Shown piece after piece: positions 43,357 to 51,079 of a stretch of DNA of 53,911 bases; position 1 is the first letter of the stretch, and every line of letters starts with the position of its first letter. The position numbers and the translations under genes are program-made. The DNA is from RGIG5299 sp045588575. Its GTDB lineage: Bacteria; Bacillota; Clostridia; Oscillospirales; RGIG5299. Where the stretch lies: positions 1 through 53,911 of the forward strand of contig JAZNEJ010000011.1 in the NCBI GenBank assembly GCA_045588575.1, in the 5' to 3' direction. The notes beneath the pieces were generated by a model. It was not told where the DNA came from and ran no database searches. It saw nothing but the letters and a program-made list of their open reading frames with translations.

Positions 43357-44166
43357 TTATTTTTTATTAAGATGATAGATAGGCAATAAAGGGATAATGA
43401 TGGGAGTTTTGTTAGCGTAAGCGTTATATTCCTCGTTATCGCCGTATCTTTCCATCTGACGCTTTTCAAGCCTCTGGGCGCCGTTAAACATAATGTAAAC
43501 TATTGCAACGTAAGCAATAATTGCAACAATCCACTGCCAAACACCCGCATAAGCGGTAATGCCGCTTACGAAAACGCCTGTCCAGAAAATAATTTCGCCG
43601 AGATAGTTAGGGCAACGAACGATTTTATAAAGACCTTCGGTTGCAACCATTTCGGGACGAACCTTTTTCTGCGCCGATTTCTGATTGTCGGCAACAGCTT
43701 CAAGAATAAGACCGAAAACGGAAATCGCAAAGCCGATTACGGGGAGAATGAAGTCTGAAGCCTGATTGCTGTAACGGAAAAGCATGGGGCTAACCTGCAT
43801 AACGTAAAGAATTGAAACGAAAACCCAAATGGTTGCCAAAACGAAAACGGGCATCTTCTTTTCGTTGTTTTTGGAAAGAGTTTCCTTTGCAACGTCGGTC
43901 TTTTTAAAAGAGATGTTTTTAAGCTCTCTAACGAGCAAGAAACCCGAAAGACGTGCGCCGTAAGCAACGAATAAAGCGGCTTCAATTGCCATAATCCACC
44001 AAGGAGTAAGAGAGGGATTTATAAAATACATAATCAAAACGGCAATACCGCCGCCCGCAACGGCAAAGCCGTAGCCGATTGAAAGAAAATAAACGAATTT
44101 ATAAAATCCAACTGCGCATAAAACAGCGCAAACAATTAAGAGAATACCGAGTAAATCCCAAGGCAT
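43357..44166 (-). CDS. DUF1295 / isoprenylcysteine methyltransferase-like membrane protein
   Basis: A 269-residue protein with about seven hydrophobic segments. The C-terminal signature IVRCPNYLGEIIFWTG, then RYGDNEEYNAYANKTPIIIP, matches the fold shared by ICMT, steroid 5-alpha reductases, sterol reductases and DUF1295. These act on isoprenoid, steroid or similar lipids with NADPH or SAM. The substrate is unknown. It follows the SDR gene after two bases, with AAGGAG upstream. Confidence 0.75.
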   Translation of the reverse strand: MPWDLLGILLIVCAVLCAVGFYKFVYFLSIGYGFAVAGGGIAVLIMYFINPSLTPWWIMAIEAALFVAYGARLSGFLLVRELKNISFKKTDVAKETLSKNNEKKMPVFVLATIWVFVSILYVMQVSPMLFRYSNQASDFILPVIGFAISVFGLILEAVADNQKSAQKKVRPEMVATEGLYKIVRCPNYLGEIIFWTGVFVSGITAYAGVWQWIVAIIAYVAIVYIMFNGAQRLEKRQMERYGDNEEYNAYANKTPIIIPLLPIYHLNKK

Positions 44167-44168
44167 AA

Positions 44169-45032
44169 TTATTTATTCTCCTTTCCGAAATAGCTTTTAA
44201 TATATTCCGCAAAGCTCTTTTCACCAACAACGGTATCGCCAACGAGGTCGTGGCTTAAAGTCCATTTCGAGAAAAGAATAATGTCATGCTTGCCGGCTTT
44301 TTTAATTTTGGGAAGATTAGCCAAAATGCCGAACAACCAAATGGGAGCCCACTTAATTTTAAGAGGCTTTCCGGCAGCCTCAAAGCACATTGCCGCCATT
44401 TCTTCATAGGTGTATGTTTCTTTGCCGCCAACGTTATAGGTAACGTTTTTATCGTTCATATGCTCAACGATAAAATCGGCAAAATCGGGGCAGTCAACAA
44501 CGTTTGCCTTAACTCCGCCAAATCCTTTAAGAAGCTGCATTTCGCCGCCGTCAACGTAAGGCTTGAAAACCTTTGCAATATCGTAGAAGTAGCCTGTGGG
44601 ACGGTAAATAATCCAATCAAGCTCCTGTTTTTTAATTTCTTCCTCAACGAGTTCTTTTGCGTGAAGCATAGGAACCTTTTCGGCGCCCTTTTCATCGCAG
44701 GAAATAACCGAAATATAGTTAAATTTTTTAACGCCCGCACGCTTTGCTTCCTCGTAGATGGCAATATTGCCCTTGTAGTCAATGTCGTAAGAGGTAACCT
44801 TTGTGGAAGCACCGGTAAGACCTACGGTGGTAATAACAACGTCGGCGCCGTCGCAAAGACCTTTCAAGGTTTCGGGATTTGTAACGTCAATTTTTTTAAA
44901 GGTAAAATTACCTTCAATTCCGAGGTCGCGCTCGGCAATGTCGGCGGCAATAACCTCGTGGCCTTTGGCAATAAGAGATTTTAAAATGTAAGAGCCTAAA
45001 TTGCCGTAAGCACCTGCAAGAACAACTTTCAT
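44169..45032 (-). CDS. NAD(P)-binding SDR, atypical (NmrA/DVR-like)
   Basis: A 287-residue extended/atypical short-chain dehydrogenase. GAYGNLGSYIL at the start is the nucleotide motif. YISVISCDEKGAEKVPMLHAKELVEEEI and WIIYRPTGYFYD resemble the group that includes divinyl chlorophyllide 8-vinyl reductase and NmrA-like reductases. The catalytic YxxxK is replaced by HxxK (LHAKE). TAAGGAG lies before the ATG. Its operon neighbours also recall tetrapyrrole enzymes. Confidence 0.78.
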   Translation of the reverse strand: MKVVLAGAYGNLGSYILKSLIAKGHEVIAADIAERDLGIEGNFTFKKIDVTNPETLKGLCDGADVVITTVGLTGASTKVTSYDIDYKGNIAIYEEAKRAGVKKFNYISVISCDEKGAEKVPMLHAKELVEEEIKKQELDWIIYRPTGYFYDIAKVFKPYVDGGEMQLLKGFGGVKANVVDCPDFADFIVEHMNDKNVTYNVGGKETYTYEEMAAMCFEAAGKPLKIKWAPIWLFGILANLPKIKKAGKHDIILFSKWTLSHDLVGDTVVGEKSFAEYIKSYFGKENK

Positions 45033-45043
45033 AATAATTCTCC

Positions 45044-45970
45044 TTATTTTTTATTTTTTTCTTTGGAGCGTTTGTCGTTAATAATTTTCATATGCTCTTC
45101 GGTAATAAGAGTAACTCCGTTTTCCTTTGCCCAGTCAACGCAACCCTTTAAAACCAAAGATAAGAAAACGCGCGGAACGCCCAAAATAGTCATAAGAGCC
45201 TCGTCGGTAAACTTAACCTTGTCGTCTGCTCGGTCTGCCGCATAGCGAACCGATTCAAGAGAAGCCTTTCTCATTTGTAAAAGCTCGGCTCTCATTCTCG
45301 ATTTTTTGTGGAACCAGAAATTTTTGCTGTCGCGATAGCCGTAGTCAACGGGAAGATTGGGAAAATCCTTTGCGGTAACGCCTCGAATAATAGCGTCGCT
45401 GTATTTTTTCTTCATAAGAATTTTGTCAATTTTAAGAATAAAGTGCGCGCCGAATTTACTGGTAATGCCGTTAAAATCGTGATAAGGACCTTCGTAACCG
45501 TTTAATTCGCCCGCCAAATCCTTGTCTGCACCGTCGAGCTCACGAACCCAACTGCATTCAATAACCTCAATTGCATCGGTTAAAACCATGGGCCTTAATT
45601 CGCCCGTTTCTTCTTCAAGCAAGCTTTTTTCAAGCTTGAAATTGCATTTCGGCATTTTTTCATGGGGCTTATCACCGGGCCACGAAAGCTTAACCGCTTC
45701 CTTAAAGGTTTTAGGCTCGTCGGTGATGAAGTTTAAGGCGCATTTTCCGTTGCGAAGAATGTTTTGCGCGGTGTTAGATGAATTTCTGCAACACAAAAGC
45801 ATTGCATAATAATCCTTTCCGGCAACGTAATAGGGCTGCACCAACGAATATGGGCCCAAAGTTGTGGTTCCGTCTTCACAAAGAGTGCTTATAATAACGG
45901 TGGGCATGGGGAAAAACAACGATGTCTGATAAAAGTTGTCAACAATTCGAAGATTTTCAAAGCTGCTCAT
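45044..45970 (-). CDS. Flavin-reductase-domain protein with PCP_red-like C-terminus
   Basis: A 308-residue protein. The N-terminal part (about 1-205) is a split-barrel FMN-binding flavin reductase domain (PTVIISTLCEDGTTTLGPYS, NGKCALNFI). The C-terminal 50 residues (FTDEALMTILGVPRVF, then DWAKENGVTLITEEHM) resemble PCP_red, the domain found at the end of the light-independent protochlorophyllide reductase ChlB and as small stand-alone proteins. It is first in the operon, with GGGAG before the ATG and a perfect promoter. The activity is unknown. Confidence 0.7.
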   Translation of the reverse strand: MSSFENLRIVDNFYQTSLFFPMPTVIISTLCEDGTTTLGPYSLVQPYYVAGKDYYAMLLCCRNSSNTAQNILRNGKCALNFITDEPKTFKEAVKLSWPGDKPHEKMPKCNFKLEKSLLEEETGELRPMVLTDAIEVIECSWVRELDGADKDLAGELNGYEGPYHDFNGITSKFGAHFILKIDKILMKKKYSDAIIRGVTAKDFPNLPVDYGYRDSKNFWFHKKSRMRAELLQMRKASLESVRYAADRADDKVKFTDEALMTILGVPRVFLSLVLKGCVDWAKENGVTLITEEHMKIINDKRSKEKNKK

Positions 45971-46021
45971 AAAAATTCTCCCATATATAAATTTTTTTAA
46001 AAAACAGAAAAAAAAGACATC

Positions 46022-46044
46022 TGTTATTAAATGTAATTATAACA
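46022..46044. promoter_or_regulatory. Dyad overlapping the operon promoter
   Basis: TGTTAT-N11-ATAACA covers the -10 box and the likely start site of the five-gene operon. A candidate repressor site; the binding protein is unknown. Confidence 0.4.
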
Positions 46045-46064
46045 TATAAAAAATATTATGTCAA
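46036..46064 (-). promoter_or_regulatory. Perfect consensus promoter of the five-gene reductase operon
   Basis: Minus strand TTGACA, 17 bases, TATAAT. The rest of the gap 45971-46173 is AT-rich and holds no gene. Confidence 0.85.
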
Positions 46065-46173
46065 CAAAGATGGCCTTGAATATTACTATTTAAAGGAAAA
46101 GCAAAGAAATAATAATTTTTATGTAAACCGTATTAAATCCAACGGCGTTTTTGTTCGGTTTCCGCCTAAAAAA

Positions 46174-46199
46174 AGGCAGAGAGAAATTTCTCTCTGCCT
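46174..46199 (-). terminator. Terminator of the RNase J gene
   Basis: AGGCAGAGAGAAA and its complement form a 13-bp perfect stem, followed on the minus strand by seven T. Confidence 0.88.
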
Positions 46200-46208
46200 A
46201 ATATTTTT

Positions 46209-48179
46209 TTAAACGACGGTAATTATGGGTAAAATCATCGGACGCCGCTTTGTTTTTTCAAAAACAAAGGAGGAAACCGCGTCTTTAACGTCCGATTTCA
46301 TAGATTGCCAGTCAACCCCGTAGGAATCGGAATAAGGCGAAAGAGCCTTAACGCAAACGCCCTTAATTCCGTTAATAAGGTCGTCTGATTCTTTAACGTA
46401 AACGAAGCCTCTTGAAATAATATCGGGCCCCGAAACGAGATTTGAGCTATGGTCGATAGCGCAAGAAATAACCAAAAGTCCGTCCTGTGCGAGATGCATT
46501 CTGTCGCGAAGAACAACGCTTCCCACGTCGCCCACTCCAAGACCGTCAACGAGAATTTTTCCCGAGGTAACGGGAGCGAGGAATTTGCCCTCGTTTTGCG
46601 AAAGCTCAAGCACGTTTCCGTTTTCCAAAATAAAAATATTCTGAACCTCAACACCCATACTTTTTCCAAGCTCGGCGTGCTTTTTGAGATGTCGGTATTC
46701 ACCGTGCACGGGAATAAAGAATTTCGGTTTTGTAAGAGCAAGCATAAGCTTCAATTCTTCCTGTGAGGCGTGTCCCGAAACGTGAAGCTCATCGCTCGAA
46801 TCGTATGCAACCTCGGCGCCTGATTTAAAAAGCTCGTTTATAACCTTGCTTATAAGCTTTTCGTTTCCGGGAATTGCGGAGGAAGACATAACTATAAGGT
46901 CGTTAAAGGTGATTTTAACCTTTCTATGCTCCGAAAAAGCCATTCGGTAAAGGCCCGACATAGGCTCGCCCTGCGAGCCGGTGGTTATAATAACGAGCTT
47001 TTCGGGCGGATAATTAGAAATAGAGTCAATGCTTATAAGAGTATTTTCGGGAATTTCCATATAACCCAAGCGCATGGCAACGTTAACTATGTTTTCCATG
47101 CTTCTTCCCGAAACGGCAACCTTTCTTCCGTATCTTGCGGCGGTATCAATAACCTGCTGAACGCGTGAAACGTTGGAAGCAAAGGTTGTAACTATAATGC
47201 GTTTTTTCAAGGCTTTGCCGAAGGTGTAATCAAGCGAGCCGCCAACCTTTTTTTCGCTCATGGTGTAGCCGGGACGTTCAACGTTAGTTGAGTCGCTTAA
47301 AAGAGCCAAAACGCCGTTTCTTCCAAGCTCTCCAAGACGTGTAATATCCATCATTTCGCCCTGAATGGGAGTTAAATCAAGCTTAAAGTCGCCGGTATGA
47401 AGAATCAAACCTGCGGGAGTTGAAATTGCAAGAGCAACCGAGTCGGCAATCGAGTGGTTGGTGCGAACAAGCTCAATTTCAAACGAACCGAGCTTAATGT
47501 GTCCGCCAATCGGCACCTCAATAAGCGTTGCGGCCTTGTTAAGCTTAAATTCTTTTAATTTTTCCTCAACGATACCCAAGGTAAGTCTTGTTCCGTAAAC
47601 AGGAATATTAATCTCTCGCAAAACGTAAGGAAGAGCGCCTATGTGGTCCTCGTGTCCGTGAGTAAGAACAAAACCGTGCACCTTTTCCTTGTTTTTAACA
47701 AGATAAGAAACGTCGGGAATAACGAGGTCAATTCCGGGCATTTCTTCATCGGGGAAGGAAAGACCGCAGTCGATTACTATAATTTCGTCTTTATATTCAA
47801 TTAAAGTAATGTTTTTGCCGATTTCTCCCAAGCCGCCGAGAGGTATAATTTTAATTTTTTCGTTAACGAGCGGCTTTTTCGAATAGGTAAAATCAGATGC
47901 CGTTAAAGCATTCTTTTTTGTTTTATTTTTTGGAGCAGAAAAATTTTCCGCCTTTTTCTTTTCCTTTTTTTTGCCCGAGTCAAAAGAGGCGGGCTTTTTG
48001 CTTTCGGGCTTCTTTTTGTTGTCGTTTTTTTTCTTCGCCTTTTTAGACACAAGCTCTTCTTCCAATTCCGAAGCCGAGAATTTGGGCATAGGCTCCTTTT
48101 TTCGCTTTCCGAAGCTCTTTTTCTGCTTGCGCTCCTTTAGCTCCTTTAACTCGTTTTTTTCGTTTTGATTTTTTTTCAT
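46209..48179 (-). CDS. rnj: Ribonuclease J with lysine-rich N-terminal extension
   Basis: A 5'-3' exo/endonuclease for mRNA turnover and rRNA maturation. A roughly 105-residue basic low-complexity region (KKAKKKNDNKKKPESKKP) comes first. The metallo-beta-lactamase/beta-CASP core follows, starting IKIIPLGGLGEIGKN, with the metal motif THGHEDHIG at about 173-181, SDSTNVERPG, and the C-terminal HVSGHAS and PVHGEYRH motifs. The total of 656 residues exceeds the usual 550. The start at 48179 is set by GAAAGGATT; the frame extends 16 codons further without a site. Confidence 0.93.
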   Translation of the reverse strand: MKKNQNEKNELKELKERKQKKSFGKRKKEPMPKFSASELEEELVSKKAKKKNDNKKKPESKKPASFDSGKKKEKKKAENFSAPKNKTKKNALTASDFTYSKKPLVNEKIKIIPLGGLGEIGKNITLIEYKDEIIVIDCGLSFPDEEMPGIDLVIPDVSYLVKNKEKVHGFVLTHGHEDHIGALPYVLREINIPVYGTRLTLGIVEEKLKEFKLNKAATLIEVPIGGHIKLGSFEIELVRTNHSIADSVALAISTPAGLILHTGDFKLDLTPIQGEMMDITRLGELGRNGVLALLSDSTNVERPGYTMSEKKVGGSLDYTFGKALKKRIIVTTFASNVSRVQQVIDTAARYGRKVAVSGRSMENIVNVAMRLGYMEIPENTLISIDSISNYPPEKLVIITTGSQGEPMSGLYRMAFSEHRKVKITFNDLIVMSSSAIPGNEKLISKVINELFKSGAEVAYDSSDELHVSGHASQEELKLMLALTKPKFFIPVHGEYRHLKKHAELGKSMGVEVQNIFILENGNVLELSQNEGKFLAPVTSGKILVDGLGVGDVGSVVLRDRMHLAQDGLLVISCAIDHSSNLVSGPDIISRGFVYVKESDDLINGIKGVCVKALSPYSDSYGVDWQSMKSDVKDAVSSFVFEKTKRRPMILPIITVV

Positions 48180-48244
48180 CAATTTAATCCTTTCAGTAAA
48201 AAGCGGCGTAATACAAAAATGCCGCAAAAATAAATGCCGAAAAG

Positions 48245-48273
48245 ACAGATAAAGTTAAAAAATCTTTATCTGT
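48245..48273 (-). other. Hairpin in the RNase J 5' leader
   Basis: ACAGATAAAG / CTTTATCTGT, a 10-bp perfect stem with a 9-base loop, followed on the minus strand by CTTTT. It lies between the rnj promoter and its ATG. Could be an attenuator or mRNA stabiliser. Confidence 0.5.
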
Positions 48274-48329
48274 TTGGCTAAAAAAATATTCTTTTAACGA
48301 ACCCGTGGAAAATAAATTCCGTTACTATA

Positions 48330-48357
48330 ATTATATCACAAAAAAGCGATTTGTCAA
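48330..48357 (-). promoter_or_regulatory. Promoter of rnj
   Basis: Minus strand TTGACA, 16 bases, TATAAT, about 150 bases before the rnj ATG. The 337-base gap 48180-48516 holds this, the leader hairpin and the purF promoter. Confidence 0.75.
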
Positions 48358-48425
48358 ACAGGAAAAGAAGTTTAAATTTCGACATAAAAAACCGCAAAAA
48401 AATGAAAAAAATTTTTCATGAGATA

Positions 48426-48454
48426 TTGTCAATTAAAGAGAAATAATGTATAAT
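48426..48454 (+). promoter_or_regulatory. Promoter of purF-guaA
   Basis: TTGTCA, 17 bases, TATAAT, 62 bases before the purF ATG. No purine riboswitch fits in the leader. Confidence 0.75.
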
Positions 48455-48516
48455 ATTATATTATTAAAAAAATAAAATAAAGTCATCTGAATTTAAAAAG
48501 GGAAGAAGGACCTAAG

Positions 48517-49914
48517 ATGTTTTTTAACGACAAACTTCATGAAGAGTGTGCGGTTTTCGGTGCATCGCTTAAGACCAACGATGCGGCAAGCGTAACCTAT
48601 AACGGCCTCATTGCATTGCAGCACAGAGGTCAGGAGGGCGCAGGCATAGCAATTTGCGAAAGCAACAATATAAAAGTGCATAAAAACAAAGGCCTCGTAA
48701 GCGAAGCGTTCGATTCCGAGGCAATGGCAAGCTTAAGAGGAGCAAAAACCGCAATCGGACACACCAGATATTCAATGGAGGGCTTTACCGACGACAGTAA
48801 TATTCAGCCCTTGGTTAAAGAATATCTCACAGGCCGCGTAGCAGTTTCCCATAACGGAAATATAACCAATTTACCTCAAATAAAAGAAAAGCTTGAAAAA
48901 CTCGGCATAGCAATCACCAAAGGAGCAGACAGCGAAGCAATCGTTGCATTAATCGCCTATTACTCTCTTTGCTTAAACAGTGTTGAAAAGGGTGTTTTGG
49001 CGGCGTCAACCGAATTTGAAGGCGCGTTTTGCCTTGTAGTTATGTCGGGAGACGGCAAGCTCATTGCAGTAAGAGACCCCAACGGCTTCCGTCCTCTTTG
49101 CATAGGAAAAAGTGAAAAGGGCATAATTTTCGCATCTGAAACCAGCGCGTTAGACACCTGCGGCTTCGAGCTTATAAGAGACGTAAAGCCGGGCGAAATC
49201 ATAGTAGCGCAGGATGGTGAAATCATAGATAAAACCGTTGCGCTTCAGTCCGACACCTTAGGGCTTTGCATTTTTGAATACGTTTATTTTGCACGTCCCG
49301 ATTCGGTAATCGACGGACTCTCGGTTTTCAAGGCAAGATACGAAATGGGCAGACGCTTGGCAAAGGAGCATCCCGTAGACGCCGATTGCGTTTGCGGCGT
49401 ACCCGATAGCGGCTTAGAGGCTGCAATGGGCTATGCCTTTGAAAGCGGACTTCCTTACGTTTCGGGCTTTAATAAAAACAGATATATCGGCAGAAGCTTT
49501 ATTTTCCCCTCTCAAGAGGAAAGAGCAAACGCTGTTAAAATGAAATTAAATCCCGTTTCTTTTAACGTTAAAGATAAGAGAATAGTAGTTTGCGACGATT
49601 CAATAGTAAGAGGCACAACGGGAGGAAAAACCATCTCTCTTTTAAGAAAAGCGGGAGCAAAAGAGGTTCATTTAAGAATTTCATCGCCGCCCTTTATTCA
49701 CACCTGCCACTACGGCACCGACGTAGGCGATGCGAATAAGCTCGTTGCAAATCATAAATCAGTAGAAGAAATAAGAGAACTCTTCAATGCCGATACTCTT
49801 GCATATATAAGCCTCGAAGGCGTTATAGATGCTTGCAAGGGTTGCAATTTACCTCTTTGCGTAGGTTGCTTTAACGGTGAATACGGCGTTAAAAAAGAAA
49901 AGCTTGAAAAATAA
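48517..49914 (+). CDS. purF: Amidophosphoribosyltransferase
   Basis: First step of purine synthesis: PRPP + glutamine to phosphoribosylamine. The 465-residue protein has a 10-residue propeptide before the nucleophile C11 (EECAVFG). It has the Ntn glutaminase motifs QHRGQEGAG and GHTRYSM, the PRPP loop VVCDDSIVRGTT, and C-terminal cysteines (CKGCNLPLCVGC) as in the iron-sulfur (Bacillus-type) enzymes. Confidence 0.95.
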   Translation: MFFNDKLHEECAVFGASLKTNDAASVTYNGLIALQHRGQEGAGIAICESNNIKVHKNKGLVSEAFDSEAMASLRGAKTAIGHTRYSMEGFTDDSNIQPLVKEYLTGRVAVSHNGNITNLPQIKEKLEKLGIAITKGADSEAIVALIAYYSLCLNSVEKGVLAASTEFEGAFCLVVMSGDGKLIAVRDPNGFRPLCIGKSEKGIIFASETSALDTCGFELIRDVKPGEIIVAQDGEIIDKTVALQSDTLGLCIFEYVYFARPDSVIDGLSVFKARYEMGRRLAKEHPVDADCVCGVPDSGLEAAMGYAFESGLPYVSGFNKNRYIGRSFIFPSQEERANAVKMKLNPVSFNVKDKRIVVCDDSIVRGTTGGKTISLLRKAGAKEVHLRISSPPFIHTCHYGTDVGDANKLVANHKSVEEIRELFNADTLAYISLEGVIDACKGCNLPLCVGCFNGEYGVKKEKLEK

Positions 49915-49930
49915 AACGGAGGAAGAAAAA

Positions 49931-50935
49931 ATGGAAATAAGCGTACGTCCGGAATCAATGGAAAGAATCACAAATAAACAGCTTGCAGACGCATTCATTG
50001 AAGAACAAATAAAAGAAATAAGAGAAACGGTAGGCAATAAAAAAGTATTACTCGCGCTTTCCGGAGGAGTTGACTCCTCGGTAGTTGCCGCGCTTCTCAT
50101 AAAAGCAATAGGCAAACAGCTTGTTTGCGTTCACGTAAACCACGGCCTTATGAGAAAGAATGAGTCTGAAAACGTAGTCGAGCTTTTCCGTAATCAGCTT
50201 GACGCCAACCTCATCTACGTTGATGCCACCGACCGCTTCCTTAACCTTCTTGCAGGAGTATCCGACCCCGAAAAGAAGAGAAAAATCATCGGCGCTGAGT
50301 TTATAAACGTATTTGCAGACGAAGCTCGCAAGCTCGACGGCGTAGCGTTTCTCGCACAAGGCACTATCTATCCCGATATACTTGAAAGCATTAAGCAGGC
50401 AGAGGGTAAAAAGGCAGTTAAATCTCACCACAACGTAGGCGGACTTCCCGAGGACCTCAAATTTGACGGACTCGTTGAACCCGTAAAGCTTCTCTTTAAG
50501 GACGAGGTAAGAGTTGTTGGCGAGGCGCTCGGCCTTCCTCACGCTATGGTTTACCGTCAGCCCTTCCCCGGCCCCGGACTTGGAGTTCGTTGTCTTGGAG
50601 CAATCACTCGTGATAGACTTCACGCGCTTCGCGAGGCAGATGCAATACTCCGTGAGGAGTTTGACCTCTCGGGACTTGCCGAAAAGGTATGGCAATATTT
50701 TGTTGTAGTGCCCGATATTAAGAGCGTAGGCGTTAAAAACGAAAGCAGATACGAGGGCTGGCCCGCAATAATCCGTGCAGTTAATACGAAAGATGCCATG
50801 AGCGCAACCGTTGAGGAAATTCCCTACGAGGTTCTCCACCGCATAACCGCCCGAATTACCGCAGAGGTAAACGGCATCAACCGCGTTCTCTACGACTTAA
50901 CTCCCAAGCCCGTAGGCACTATCGAGTGGGAATAA
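49931..50935 (+). CDS. guaA: GMP synthase ATP-pyrophosphatase subunit without glutaminase domain
   Basis: Aminates XMP to GMP. The 334-residue protein starts only 43 residues before the PP-loop LSGGVDSSV and runs through the synthetase and dimerisation domains (RQPFPGPGLGVRC, ending VGTIEWE). The N-terminal class I glutamine amidotransferase domain of normal bacterial GuaA (about 510-525 residues) is absent, and only 16 bases separate it from purF. It therefore resembles the archaeal two-subunit form (GuaAb) and needs free ammonia or a glutaminase encoded elsewhere. ATG 49931 follows GGAGG. Confidence 0.9.
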   Translation: MEISVRPESMERITNKQLADAFIEEQIKEIRETVGNKKVLLALSGGVDSSVVAALLIKAIGKQLVCVHVNHGLMRKNESENVVELFRNQLDANLIYVDATDRFLNLLAGVSDPEKKRKIIGAEFINVFADEARKLDGVAFLAQGTIYPDILESIKQAEGKKAVKSHHNVGGLPEDLKFDGLVEPVKLLFKDEVRVVGEALGLPHAMVYRQPFPGPGLGVRCLGAITRDRLHALREADAILREEFDLSGLAEKVWQYFVVVPDIKSVGVKNESRYEGWPAIIRAVNTKDAMSATVEEIPYEVLHRITARITAEVNGINRVLYDLTPKPVGTIEWE

Positions 50936-50948
50936 TACCAAAAACGCT

Positions 50949-50994
50949 GAAAACCCGCATAAACACTGGGTTTTCGAGGTTTCAAAAAGCCTCG
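50949..50994. other. Two small hairpins just past guaA
   Basis: GAAAACCC (50949-50956) pairs with GGGTTTTC (50968-50975), and CGAGG (50975-50979) with CCTCG (50990-50994). There is no T run, so they are not clear terminators. They lie where a mobile element left end is expected. Confidence 0.45.
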
Positions 50995-51012
50995 TGACAA
51001 CGTTTTGACAAC
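50995..51012. repeat. Tandem TGACAAC repeats near the element end
   Basis: TGACAAC at 50995-51001 and again at 51006-51012, an 11-base period (about one helical turn). They could be integrase arm-type sites of the element inserted behind guaA (inference). Confidence 0.35.
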
Positions 51013-51033
51013 AATTTCAGATTATTCATAAAT

Positions 51034-51076
51034 AAAGAGCTAACAGATTTTTGTTACAAAGTCTGTTAGCTCTTTT
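51034..51076. terminator. Strong bidirectional terminator between guaA and the accessory operon
   Basis: AAAGAGCTAACAGA (51034-51047) and its complement (51062-51075) with a 14-base loop, followed by T on the plus strand; A-rich on the other side gives T on the minus strand. Confidence 0.85.
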
Positions 51077-51079
51077 TTG

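Noticed and set aside
46298..46741. 147-codon minus-strand open frame inside rnj (and similar long frames opposite gltX and in other genes)
   Set aside because: Shadows of well-supported genes; no ribosome site, no recognisable domains.
48455..48516. Purine riboswitch before purF
   Set aside because: About 60 bases of AT-rich leader; none of the conserved purine aptamer elements is present.
50048..50839. 263-codon open frame antisense to guaA
   Set aside because: Fully overlaps the conserved GMP synthase; composition follows the guaA codons, no family recognised.
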